This document shows positions 1-7,527 of a stretch of 14,336 bases of DNA, piece after piece (position 1 is the first letter of the stretch; every line of letters begins with the position of its first letter). This stretch comes from an uncultured Lachnospiraceae bacterium (GTDB taxonomy: Bacteria; Bacillota; Clostridia; Lachnospirales; Lachnospiraceae). The stretch spans positions 24,827 to 39,162 of the forward strand of contig CAJUPF010000023.1 of NCBI GenBank assembly GCA_910588565.1, written 5' to 3'. The notes below the pieces were generated by a model. The model did not search any database and had not been told where the DNA came from. It worked only from the letters and a program-made list of their open reading frames with translations. The position numbers and the translations under genes are program-made.

Positions 1-815
1 CGGGAAGCGGAGACAAACCAGGAAGCGGAGATAATCCGGGAAGCGGAGACAAACCGGGAAGCGGAGACAAACCAGGAAGCGGAGATAATCCGGGAAGCGG
101 AGACAAACCGGGAAGCGGAGACAATTCAGGAAGTGGCAATAATGCCGGAAGCGGTGAAAATCAGGCGCCGTTAGCGAAAGGCAAAACCTTTACAAGCGGC
201 AAAGCAACTTATAAAGTAACAAAAGTTGGCGAAGAAGTGGAACTGACAACGTTAAAATCCACGGCGGCGAAGATTTCGATCCATACAGTCACAGGTCCGG
301 ACGGCGTGAAGTATAAAGTGACTTCCATTGGGGCAAAAGCAATGAAGGGCAACAAGAAGATGACGAGCCTGACCATTGGAGCCAATGTAAAGACGATTGG
401 AGCAAATGCATGTTCCGGCTGTACAAAGCTGGCGACAGTTACATTTGGTAAGAATGTAACAGCAATCGGAGTAGGCGCATTCAAGGGATGTACCGCCTTA
501 AAGAAGACGCTTAGCCTGCCGGACAGCGTAAAGACGATTGGGGCAAGTGCGTTTTCCGGCTGCAGTAAGATTACGGCAGTTACCATCGGTAAGACGTCGA
601 AATCTGGTCTGACAACGATCGGAAAAAGCGCGTTTCACGGATGCAGGAAACTTGGCAAAGTAACAATCCGGACAAAAAAGCTTAGTTCTGCAGGAAAACA
701 GGCATTCAAGGGTACGAAATCCAGCCTGAAAGTAAAAGTACCATCCAAGCAATTAGCAAAGTATAAGCAAATCCTGAAAAAAGCAGGATTGAAAGCAAAA
801 CAGCTCACAAAATAG
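1..815 (+). CDS. C-terminal part of a secreted BspA-type leucine-rich-repeat (LRR_5) surface protein, 5' end outside window
   Basis: The frame is open from the first bases (codons start at position 3) to the TAG at 813-815, giving about 270 residues; the true start lies upstream of the window. Residues encoded by 3-164 are a low-complexity linker of Gly-Ser-Gly-Asp-Lys/Asn-Pro units. After about 40 residues of spacer come about six tandem repeats of 23-26 residues with the LRR_5 signature (for example KTIGASAFSGCSKITAVTIG, then TTIGKSAFHGC), roughly positions 300-740. The C-terminus is Lys-rich (KAGLKAKQLTK) with no LPXTG motif and no membrane anchor. Proteins of this family are usually exported and contribute to surface adhesion; that role is family knowledge, not visible here. 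An internal ATG at 237 is not the start, because the repeat linker upstream is in the same frame. Confidence is high for the family and low for any specific ligand. Confidence 0.88.
   Translation, partial: GSGDKPGSGDNPGSGDKPGSGDKPGSGDNPGSGDKPGSGDNSGSGNNAGSGENQAPLAKGKTFTSGKATYKVTKVGEEVELTTLKSTAAKISIHTVTGPDGVKYKVTSIGAKAMKGNKKMTSLTIGANVKTIGANACSGCTKLATVTFGKNVTAIGVGAFKGCTALKKTLSLPDSVKTIGASAFSGCSKITAVTIGKTSKSGLTTIGKSAFHGCRKLGKVTIRTKKLSSAGKQAFKGTKSSLKVKVPSKQLAKYKQILKKAGLKAKQLTK
3..164 (+). repeat. 18-bp coding tandem repeat with an exact 54-bp higher-order duplication
   Basis: Nine consecutive 18-bp units encode GSGDKP, GSGDNP, GSGDKP, GSGDKP, GSGDNP, GSGDKP, GSGDNS, GSGNNA and GSGENQ. Units 1-3 (3-56) and units 4-6 (57-110) are identical at the DNA level, including the third-base difference between CCA and CCG. 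The last recent duplication therefore involved a three-unit, 54-bp block. Units 7-9 diverge toward the folded domain. The array continues past the left window edge, because bases 1-2 match the end of a CCG codon. Confidence 0.93.
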
Positions 816-842
816 TTGTTTGCTGTAAAACATAATAATACA

Positions 843-889
843 CCGGATAAGGCACAGATTGAAACGTCTGTTCTTTATCCGGCTTTTTT
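843..889 (+). terminator. Rho-independent terminator of the LRR protein gene
   Basis: A 16-bp stem (843-858 with 867-882) contains one G-T wobble and one mismatch, has an 8-base loop, and is followed by six T at 884-889. It starts 27 bases after the LRR stop codon. Confidence 0.9.
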
Positions 890-1148
890 ATTTGCCGCCG
901 GGAAGCGAAATAACGTGTGAATGAAATCTGCTTTCTTTCAAAGCTTTTGATTGCGATTTATGAAAACATGAAAATGATGCGGCACACGAGGCGGCGCTCC
1001 TGGAAGAAACTGGATTGGGTGGCTGGGCATAGGCGGATGAGCGCCGCAGTATTTGTATCACTGGCATTTCTTAGGATGTTGTGTTTATCGGGGATATCGA
1101 TTATAATTTTGAAAATTGGATCATTATGAAAGAAAAGGAGCAGAAGAT
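890..1148. other. Intergenic region with no convincing gene
   Basis: Together with the LRR terminator this gap covers 816-1148. The longest plus-strand frame (917-1129, 70 codons) has no ribosome binding site, is rich in Arg and Met, and resembles no family I know. A second frame reads HEAALLEETGLGGWA near 1000 and then hits a stop; it hints at a decayed gene but is too short to name. The only supported functional site is the promoter at 1079-1107. Confidence 0.5.
1079..1107 (+). promoter_or_regulatory. Sigma-A promoter for the ybaK-like gene
   Basis: TTGTGT at 1079-1084, a 17-base spacer, and a perfect TATAAT at 1102-1107. Transcription would begin near 1114, giving a leader of about 35 bases before the ATG at 1149. 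Confidence 0.72.
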
Positions 1149-1625
1149 ATGGGAAAACATGACAAAACAAATGTAATGCGTCTGCTAGAGCAAAACCATG
1201 CAGAATACAAAAGCCATTTTTATGCTGACACAGATGCGGTCAGCGGAGCGGATGTGGCTTCTGTGTTAGGGGAAAATCCGGATCAGACGTTTAAGACGCT
1301 TGTTACCGTTGGCAAATCCGGCGGGCATTATGTATTTGTCGTACCTGTCAGCAAAGAGCTGCATCTGAAAAAGGCAGCCAAAGCGGTGAAGGAGAAAAGC
1401 ATTGAGATGATCAAGGCCAGGGAACTGCTGCCCCTTACCGGGTATGTGCATGGAGGATGTTCACCGATTGGGATGAAAAAACAGTTTCCAACTGTCATTG
1501 ACGCAAGCAGCGAGAAGTTTGAAACGATATTTGTCAGCGGAGGGAAAATCGGCTATCAGATTGAATTGTCTTTGCAGGAGCTGCAAAAGGTGATTTTGTT
1601 TGGACTGGCGGATATCAGCGAATAA
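1149..1625 (+). CDS. ybaK: Cys-tRNA(Pro)/Cys-tRNA(Cys) deacylase, YbaK/EbsC family
   Basis: This is a 158-residue cytoplasmic protein of the YbaK/ProX aminoacyl-tRNA editing superfamily, which hydrolyses Cys mischarged onto tRNA(Pro). The length matches E. coli YbaK (159 residues). The family's essential lysine region is seen as TFKTL with K49, and the Gly-Pro substrate loop as GGCSPIG (residues 102-108). I chose ATG 1149 over the in-frame ATG 1116 because AAGGAG at 1135-1140 sits 8 bases upstream of it, and 1116 would add 11 residues beyond the family start with no ribosome binding site. It has its own promoter. No hairpin terminator is visible before the next gene, so some readthrough into the glycosidase operon is possible. 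The family call is strong; the substrate is inferred from the family. Confidence 0.92.
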   Translation: MGKHDKTNVMRLLEQNHAEYKSHFYADTDAVSGADVASVLGENPDQTFKTLVTVGKSGGHYVFVVPVSKELHLKKAAKAVKEKSIEMIKARELLPLTGYVHGGCSPIGMKKQFPTVIDASSEKFETIFVSGGKIGYQIELSLQELQKVILFGLADISE

Positions 1626-1653
1626 AATTTATATACCACTGAACCGGCAGGTA

Positions 1654-1662
1654 TGGTATAAT
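1654..1662 (+). promoter_or_regulatory. Extended -10 promoter of the glycosidase operon
   Basis: TGG followed by a perfect TATAAT (1657-1662) forms an extended -10. No good -35 is found 16-18 bases upstream, which suggests the extended motif compensates or that an activator is needed. TATACC (1632-1637) and GGTATA (1655-1660) form a small dyad overlapping the -10 that could be an operator; this is weak. Confidence 0.6.
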
Positions 1663-1758
1663 ACATAGTATCATCCGGCAGAGCAGAAGGAATGTTTTAT
1701 GGCCGGAATATGTAACAGCGTTGGAAATGTATCAGGGAGGAAGTGGAGGCAGAGCAAT

Positions 1759-3789
1759 ATGGGATATGGTAAAAATGTACATGAGATTCTTTACGGGGGA
1801 GATTATAACCCGGAACAGTGGCCGGACGAAGTGTGGCGGGAGGATATGCGGCTGTTGAAAAAAGCGCATATCAATGAAGTTACGTTAAATGTATTCAGTT
1901 GGGCGGCATTGCAGCCGGATGAAGATACCTATGATTTTTCAAAGCTGGATAAAATTATGGAACTTGTCCGGGAACATGGGCTGAAGGTATGCATGGCTAC
2001 ATCTACCGGAGCCCATCCGGCGTGGATGGCACGGAAATATCCGGATATACTCCGGACAGAAGCAGACGGCAGGAAACGGAAATTCGGAGGCCGCCACAAT
2101 TCCTGCCCCAACAGTCCGACCTACAGGAAGTATGCTCAAAGGCTTGCTGAAAAACTGGCCGAGCGGTATCAGGATTATGAAAATATCGTAGCCTGGCATG
2201 TATCCAATGAATATGGCGGGGCGTGTTACTGCGAGAATTGCGAAAAGGCATTCCGGCGGTGGCTGAAACGGAAATACAAGACGCTTGATGAGGTAAACCG
2301 GAGTTTCAATACTTCTTTCTGGGGACATACGTTTTATGATTGGGAGGATATTGTGCTGCCGAGCGGCCTGAGTGAGCATATTGTATTTGACGGTGTGGAA
2401 AAAACCATGTTTCAGGGCATTTCCCTGGATTATATGCGTTTTATGTCAGACAGTATACTGGACTGTTTCTGCCTGGAATATGATGCAATCAAAAAAATAA
2501 CGCCAGAGATTCCGATTACGACAAACCTGATGCGGCTGTACAAAGAGCTGGATTATTTTAAATGGGCGAAACAGATGGATTTTATATCCTGGGATAACTA
2601 TCCTCAGCCAACGTCATCCGCGGCGGAGACATCGTTTGCCCACGATCTGATGCGGGGCATCGGCGGACAAAATTCGTTCGTACTGATGGAGCAGACTCCC
2701 AGTGTAACGAACTGGCATCCCTTTAACCGTCTGAAACGGCCGGGTGTAATGCGTCTGCTAAGCTATCAGGCGGCAGCGCATGGCGCGGATGCGATTCAGT
2801 TTTTCCAGATCCGAAGATCCATTGGAGCATGTGAAAAATATCACGGTGCAGTGATTGATCACGCCGGAAGGGAAGATACACGGGTATTCCGGGAAGTGAC
2901 GCAGTTAGGGGAAGAGCTTTCAAAGCTTGGAGATGTATTTTTGGAAGGAAGGACTCCGGCACAGACAGCGATTGTGTTTGACTGGGATAACTGGTGGGCG
3001 CTGGAGTATTCTGCAGGCCCCAGTGTCCGTATGAATTATCTCGACGCTGTGCTTGATTATTATACGGCGTGCCATGCATTGAATATTCCGGTAGATGTGA
3101 TAGGGACGGAGGATGAACTAAGCCCGTATAAAGTAGTGATTGCACCGCTTTTGTATATGGTAAAAAGCGGTTATGACGCGAAAATACGCAGGTTTACAGA
3201 GTCAGGCGGTACATTTGTAACCACGTATTTCAGCGGTATCGTAGACGAACACGATCTGGTGCATCCGGGCGGATATCCGGGCATGATAAAGGATATTCTG
3301 GGCATCTGGGTAGAAGAGCAGGATGCGCTTGCAGAAGGGGAATCAAATGCGTTTGTCTATGGAGAGGCGGAGTATCCGGCAGATGTTTTGTGCGATATTA
3401 TGCATCTGGAAGGCGCGGAATGTATCAGTTCCTATCAACGCGATTTTTACCAGAAAACCCCGGTAATCACAAGGAATTTTTATGGAAAAGGACAGGCCTG
3501 GTATGTGGGGACGAGAAGTGACAAAGCGTTTTATCGGGCGCTGATTGGCGATATTGCAGAAGAAGCGGGTGTTTTTGGGATTATGGAGACGCCGGATGAC
3601 GTGGAAGCAGCAGCCCGTACAACAGAAAAAGGCACGGTGGTCTTTTTGTTAAATCACAAGGAAACGGATGAAACTGTGATTTTGAATACGCAATACCAGG
3701 AACTGCTTACTGAGAAAAACTACAGCAGAGGAAGCAAAATTACACTCCCTGCAAAGGGTGTGGCGGTTTTAGTGAAGCCGGAAGGCTAA
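1759..3789 (+). CDS. GH42 beta-galactosidase
   Basis: A 676-residue glycoside hydrolase family 42 enzyme that releases beta-linked galactose from short galactosides, presumably in the cytoplasm since no signal peptide is present. The N-terminus ILYGGDYNPEQWP is the family hallmark. The TIM barrel covers about residues 1-385 and carries the acid/base Glu in SNEYGG (E151) and the nucleophile in LMEQTP (E311), with spacing close to E141/E312 of the Thermus A4 enzyme. C116, C156, C158 and C161 form the four-cysteine zinc cluster seen in many GH42 enzymes. The middle domain and a short beta C-domain (VVFLLNHKE, near 635) follow. ATG 1759 is chosen because TGGAGG (1744-1749) lies 9 bases upstream and family similarity starts about 10 residues later. 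ATG 1699 is an in-frame alternative with its own weaker AGAAGGA site and would add 20 atypical residues. It is the first gene of a two-gene operon with the GH3 gene, 31 bases downstream. Confidence 0.94.
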   Translation: MGYGKNVHEILYGGDYNPEQWPDEVWREDMRLLKKAHINEVTLNVFSWAALQPDEDTYDFSKLDKIMELVREHGLKVCMATSTGAHPAWMARKYPDILRTEADGRKRKFGGRHNSCPNSPTYRKYAQRLAEKLAERYQDYENIVAWHVSNEYGGACYCENCEKAFRRWLKRKYKTLDEVNRSFNTSFWGHTFYDWEDIVLPSGLSEHIVFDGVEKTMFQGISLDYMRFMSDSILDCFCLEYDAIKKITPEIPITTNLMRLYKELDYFKWAKQMDFISWDNYPQPTSSAAETSFAHDLMRGIGGQNSFVLMEQTPSVTNWHPFNRLKRPGVMRLLSYQAAAHGADAIQFFQIRRSIGACEKYHGAVIDHAGREDTRVFREVTQLGEELSKLGDVFLEGRTPAQTAIVFDWDNWWALEYSAGPSVRMNYLDAVLDYYTACHALNIPVDVIGTEDELSPYKVVIAPLLYMVKSGYDAKIRRFTESGGTFVTTYFSGIVDEHDLVHPGGYPGMIKDILGIWVEEQDALAEGESNAFVYGEAEYPADVLCDIMHLEGAECISSYQRDFYQKTPVITRNFYGKGQAWYVGTRSDKAFYRALIGDIAEEAGVFGIMETPDDVEAAARTTEKGTVVFLLNHKETDETVILNTQYQELLTEKNYSRGSKITLPAKGVAVLVKPEG

Positions 3790-3820
3790 ACGGTTACAAA
3801 GAATGAGAGCAGGAGGGATT

Positions 3821-6337
3821 ATGGACAGAACAATAAAAGAAAGAAAATTACCCGGCGTGACGTATACAAAGGAGAGAGAGTACGAGATTTTGGGCAGGCA
3901 GCTTTCAAGAAGGGCTGCTGCGGAAGGTATGGTGCTTTTAAAAAATGAGAATCAGCTTTTGCCTGTTAAACAGGGGACGGCAATCGCTTTGTACGGAGCG
4001 GGAGCCGCCCATACGATCAAAGGAGGAACCGGTTCCGGGGATGTAAACAGCCGGGATACCGTAAGTGTTCTGCAGGGACTCGAACATGCGGGTTACAAGA
4101 TCGTTTCGGGTGACTGGCTGGAAGAATACGATGCGGATTATGTTAAGGCACGGGAAGCCTGGCGCAGGGAAATCTGGAAAAAGCAGGAGCCTGGAACTGC
4201 AAATCCAGATGGTATGAATTTTTTTGACGCGTATTCTTCGACGCCTTTTCACATTCCGGAGGGGAAGATTCCCCAAAAGGCGGATGCGCAGATAGCCATT
4301 TATGTTTTAAGCAGGCAGGCTGGAGAGGCCAAGGATCGGGTGAATGAGCCAGGGGATTTTCTGCTTTCCCAAAAAGAAGAGCAGATAGTAGAAGCGATTT
4401 GTGCGCTTTATCCTCATGTGATATTGATTTTGAATACCGGCGGAATTCTGGATCTGTCCTTTACGGATCGATATCCGAATATAGAAGCGATTCTGTTTAT
4501 GCATCAGCCAGGGATGGAAGCTGGAAATGCGGTTGCGGATCTGATCAGCGGAGCGTCGGTTCCCTGCGGAAAGCTGACGGACAGCTGGCCGAATGCCTAT
4601 GCGGATTACCCGAATGCTTCCAGCTTTTCCCACAATAACGGAAATGTAGAAAAGGAAGCGTATATAGAAGGCATTTATGTGGGTTACCGTTATTTTGATA
4701 CCTATGAAGTTCCGGTGCGGTATGGATTTGGATATGGGCTGTCTTATACGCAGTTTGCCATTGAAGTGATAGGAATCGAGCATTTTGATTTGGGAACGGA
4801 GCATCCTGGGATTGGAGTTAAGGTAAACGTGACCAATACCGGGATACAGTATTCGGGCAGAGAAATTGTCCAGCTGTATGTTTCCTGTCCGCAGGAAAAG
4901 CAGAATAAGGAATACCGCAGGCTGGCAGGATTTTATAAGACGGGACTTTTAGCGCCAGGGGAACAGGAAGAAAAGACGATTTTTTTCCCGATGGATGCGA
5001 TGGCTTCCTATCTGGAGGAAGAATCTGCCTGGATTCTGGAAAGCGGTATTTATGGAATTTTTGTCGGGAACAGTTTAGATACGGCCCGTTTCTGCGCTTC
5101 GGTGCAGATGGATGGGGAAGGTGTTTTGCAGCGGACTAAGCCAATCTGTCCTTTAAAAGAAGAACTGCAGGAGCTGTGCGGCGCCCCGGAGAGCATCAGG
5201 CGGCGCAGAGATGCATGGTTAAAAGATATTTCACAATATCCAGAACTTACGATACATAGTTTTGATATCAGGACGACAGAAGTAATATATGAGCGGAATT
5301 TCCAGAATGTCAGCAGCGAGGCAAAACAGCTGGCGGACAATCTGCGGACAGATCAGCTGATCCGCCTGGTAACCGGAGATATTGCGAAGGGGCAGGACAG
5401 TAATCTGGGCGCTTCCGGCGTCAGTGTGCCTGGTTCTGCTGCTGAGACAAGCGACTGCGCATACGATCAGGGCCTGGCCAGTATTGTGCTGGCAGACGGG
5501 CCGGCGGGGCTTAGGCTTAGCCGGACATATCAGGCAATTGATGGAGTTCCTCAGTTTATGCCGATCGATATGGCGATAGAAGACGGGTTTTTAAGCAGGA
5601 ATTCTGTGGAGCGAAAAGGAGAAACCTATTACCAGTACTGTACCGCGTTTCCGGTTGGAACTGTGCTGGCACAAAGCTGGGATATGGAATTGCTCCGTGC
5701 ATGCGGCAGGGCGGTAGCGGAGGAGATGCAGGAATTTGGCGTCACGCTTTGGCTGGCGCCTGGTATGAATATCCATAGAAATCCTCTTTGCGGAAGGAAT
5801 TTTGAATATTATTCCGAAGACCCGTTTCTTTCCGGTTATATGGCGGCAGCCATAACGGAGGGCGTGCAGTCGATCAAAGGCTGTGGGACAACGATTAAGC
5901 ACTTTGCGTGCAATAATCAGGAAGATAACCGGATGCATTCGGACAGTATTGTATCAGAACGCACGTTGCGGGAGATCTATCTGAAAGGATTTGAAATCGC
6001 GGTGAAAACCGCTGCGCCAATGGCGATTATGACAAGCTATAATCTGGTCAACGGAATCCATGCAGCCAATCATTATGATCTGTGTACCAAAGCTGCCAGA
6101 AACGAATGGGGATTTACGGGACTGATTATGACGGACTGGTGTACCACCCACAATGGGCCGGATTGTACGGCAAGCGGGTGTATCCGCGCAGGAAATGATA
6201 TTGTGATGCCAGGCTGTGAGAATGATCATAAGAATCTGCAGGAAGAGCTAGAGTCAGGCAGGCTCGATATGGAAGAGCTGAAACTGGCGGCAGGGCATAT
6301 GATAGATTGTATCTGGAAATCGGGCTGGTATATGTAG
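3821..6337 (+). CDS. GH3 beta-glucosidase with permuted domain order
   Basis: An 838-residue GH3 glycosidase without a signal peptide. The usual C-terminal alpha/beta domain comes first (AEGMVLLKNE at 35-43, then GTGSGDVN, about residues 30-310), followed by a fibronectin-III-like domain (about 325-430, NVTNTGIQYSGREIVQLYV). The catalytic TIM barrel comes last (about 500-838), with KHFACNNQEDNR (K693-H694) and the nucleophile in GLIMTDW (D772). The probable acid/base residue is E169 in GEAKDR, in the leading domain. This inverted order is known from Ruminococcus albus and Butyrivibrio fibrisolvens beta-glucosidases. ATG 3821 follows AGGAGG at 3811-3816 with a short 4-base gap; ATG 3803 lacks a binding site. 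Co-transcription with GH42 suggests joint degradation of imported oligosaccharides. The substrate is probably a beta-glucoside, but GH3 specificity (glucose, xylose, GlcNAc) cannot be fixed from sequence alone. Confidence 0.92.
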   Translation: MDRTIKERKLPGVTYTKEREYEILGRQLSRRAAAEGMVLLKNENQLLPVKQGTAIALYGAGAAHTIKGGTGSGDVNSRDTVSVLQGLEHAGYKIVSGDWLEEYDADYVKAREAWRREIWKKQEPGTANPDGMNFFDAYSSTPFHIPEGKIPQKADAQIAIYVLSRQAGEAKDRVNEPGDFLLSQKEEQIVEAICALYPHVILILNTGGILDLSFTDRYPNIEAILFMHQPGMEAGNAVADLISGASVPCGKLTDSWPNAYADYPNASSFSHNNGNVEKEAYIEGIYVGYRYFDTYEVPVRYGFGYGLSYTQFAIEVIGIEHFDLGTEHPGIGVKVNVTNTGIQYSGREIVQLYVSCPQEKQNKEYRRLAGFYKTGLLAPGEQEEKTIFFPMDAMASYLEEESAWILESGIYGIFVGNSLDTARFCASVQMDGEGVLQRTKPICPLKEELQELCGAPESIRRRRDAWLKDISQYPELTIHSFDIRTTEVIYERNFQNVSSEAKQLADNLRTDQLIRLVTGDIAKGQDSNLGASGVSVPGSAAETSDCAYDQGLASIVLADGPAGLRLSRTYQAIDGVPQFMPIDMAIEDGFLSRNSVERKGETYYQYCTAFPVGTVLAQSWDMELLRACGRAVAEEMQEFGVTLWLAPGMNIHRNPLCGRNFEYYSEDPFLSGYMAAAITEGVQSIKGCGTTIKHFACNNQEDNRMHSDSIVSERTLREIYLKGFEIAVKTAAPMAIMTSYNLVNGIHAANHYDLCTKAARNEWGFTGLIMTDWCTTHNGPDCTASGCIRAGNDIVMPGCENDHKNLQEELESGRLDMEELKLAAGHMIDCIWKSGWYM

Positions 6338-6342
6338 GGTTT

Positions 6343-6390
6343 TCACCCATGAAATTGCTATAGGACAATTCCATGGGTGATTACTTTTTT
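6343..6390 (+). terminator. Terminator of the glycosidase operon, overlapping the 3' end of nagA
   Basis: Arms 6343-6357 and 6366-6380 pair over 15 bp with one mismatch around an 8-base loop, followed by TTAC and six T (6385-6390). The T-tract direction serves the plus-strand GH3 transcript. Most of the right arm and the T-tract are also the last codons of nagA on the other strand. On the minus strand the hairpin is followed by AAACCC rather than T, so it is a poor terminator for nagA. Confidence 0.85.
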
Positions 6391-7485
6391 CAGATTCAGA
6401 GTATTCCGTTCCAGAAGCAGAAGATCCGCATATTTACCTGTTGTAATGCTGCCGTATTCCCGGTCTTCCCCGATGGCGCGGGCAGGATTTATGGTAGCGC
6501 AGCGGATAGCGCTTTCTAAGGGAATACCCATCTGCAGGACGGCTGTTTTCATACAGTCCATAAGGGTTGCTGCCGAACCGGCGATGGTGCCGTCTGCCAA
6601 TGTGGCGCGCTTGTTTTCCATATGCACCGAAAGCCCGCCTAATGAATAGGAACCGTCAGGCATTCCGGCAGCCATAATACTGTCACTGATAAGCAGAATC
6701 CGTCTGTCGCCAAATAGTGCAAATGCAGCGCGTACAGCGGAAGGGTCAATATGAATTCCATCGCAGATAATCTCCGGGGTAACGTCTGCCATATCAAAGG
6801 CGGCGCCGATTAATCCTGGGCTGCGGTGGGAAAAAGGCGGCATGGCATTATAAAGATGCGTGACATGCTTGGCTCCGGCCAGAAAAGCCTCTTTTGCTGT
6901 ATGGTAACTGCAGTTTGTATGCCCAAGAGAAATCCGTATCCGGTGGGCGAATTCCAGGATAAAATCAATGGCATGTTCTGCCTCCGGCGCAATGGTTATA
7001 AGTTTAAGCAATCCTTCTGCTTCATCGATAAGATGCTTTAGGACTGCCGCATCTGGGGAAAGGATATAATCTGGATTCTGTGCGCCTTTCTTTGCCGCCG
7101 AAATAAAAGGGCCTTCTAAGTGAATGCCGCAAAGTCTTGCGCCTGTTTTCGGCTGCCACCTGTCAGAGTATAAGGCAGCATTCCGGCAGACTGCCGCGAG
7201 TGTTTCTTCCGGCAGTGTCATGGTAGCAGGGCAGATAGAGGTAATGCCGCAGCTTAGTTCGTATTCTGCGATTGCAGTAAGAGACTTAAGCGTGGCGTCA
7301 CAGAAATCATATCCCCTGCATCCATGAAAATGAAGATCAATCAGTCCCGGAATCAGATAACAGCCTTCTGCATCAAGGACAGTCGGCTCGGAGGTCTGCT
7401 CTGCAATGCGGCTTCCTTCGATGTATATGTCTTTTTCTGCAAATTTGCAGGTGTCTGTAAATACAGTAGCGTTTTTAATAATCAT
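6358..7485 (-). CDS. nagA: N-acetylglucosamine-6-phosphate deacetylase NagA
   Basis: A 375-residue cytoplasmic amidohydrolase-superfamily enzyme that converts GlcNAc-6-phosphate to glucosamine-6-phosphate and acetate. Visible motifs are GLIDLHFHG with metal-site H52 and H54, IHLEGPFI with metal ligand E124, LGHTN (H189), VTHLYNAM (H210), CDGIHI (H245) and the catalytic Asp in LISDSIMAAG (D268). All key residues are present and the length is normal for the family. The start at 7485 has AGGAG on the minus strand (7493-7497) 7 bases away. It lies 42 bases downstream of nagB in the same direction and is presumably co-transcribed from the promoter at 8307-8335. Its final codons overlap the convergent operon's terminator. 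Confidence 0.96.
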   Translation of the reverse strand: MIIKNATVFTDTCKFAEKDIYIEGSRIAEQTSEPTVLDAEGCYLIPGLIDLHFHGCRGYDFCDATLKSLTAIAEYELSCGITSICPATMTLPEETLAAVCRNAALYSDRWQPKTGARLCGIHLEGPFISAAKKGAQNPDYILSPDAAVLKHLIDEAEGLLKLITIAPEAEHAIDFILEFAHRIRISLGHTNCSYHTAKEAFLAGAKHVTHLYNAMPPFSHRSPGLIGAAFDMADVTPEIICDGIHIDPSAVRAAFALFGDRRILLISDSIMAAGMPDGSYSLGGLSVHMENKRATLADGTIAGSAATLMDCMKTAVLQMGIPLESAIRCATINPARAIGEDREYGSITTGKYADLLLLERNTLNLKKVITHGIVL

Positions 7486-7502
7486 GTAGATTCTCCTGGT
7501 AT

Positions 7503-7524
7503 GCCTGCTCTGTTTGCAGCAGGC
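7503..7524 (-). other. Intercistronic hairpin between nagB and nagA
   Basis: GCCTGCT (7503-7509) and AGCAGGC (7518-7524) form a perfect GC-rich 7-bp stem with an 8-base loop, extendable by an A-T and a G-T pair. It fills the short gap between the nagB stop and the nagA ribosome binding site. No T-tract follows on the minus strand, so it is more likely an mRNA stability or processing element than a terminator. Confidence 0.55.
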
Positions 7525-7527
7525 GTT

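Noticed and set aside
209..586. 125-codon minus-strand frame across the LRR repeats
   Set aside because: Opposite-strand shadow of a periodic coding sequence; no binding site and repetitive composition.
985..1042. Short frame reading HEAALLEETGLGGWA, suggestive of a decayed Nudix or dehydrogenase fragment
   Set aside because: Too short, ends at a stop, and the Nudix RE pair is not present at the right spacing; no confident parent gene.
917..1129. 70-codon plus-strand open frame between the LRR gene and ybaK
   Set aside because: No ribosome binding site, odd Arg/Met-rich composition, no family resemblance, and it overlaps the ybaK promoter.
1699..1758. CcpA cre-like site upstream of GH42
   Set aside because: TGTAACAGCG does not give the CG centre at the right position of the cre consensus.
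1939..2379. 146-codon minus-strand frame inside the GH42 gene
   Set aside because: The plus-strand GH42 has all catalytic and zinc-site residues in this region; the antisense frame is a shadow.
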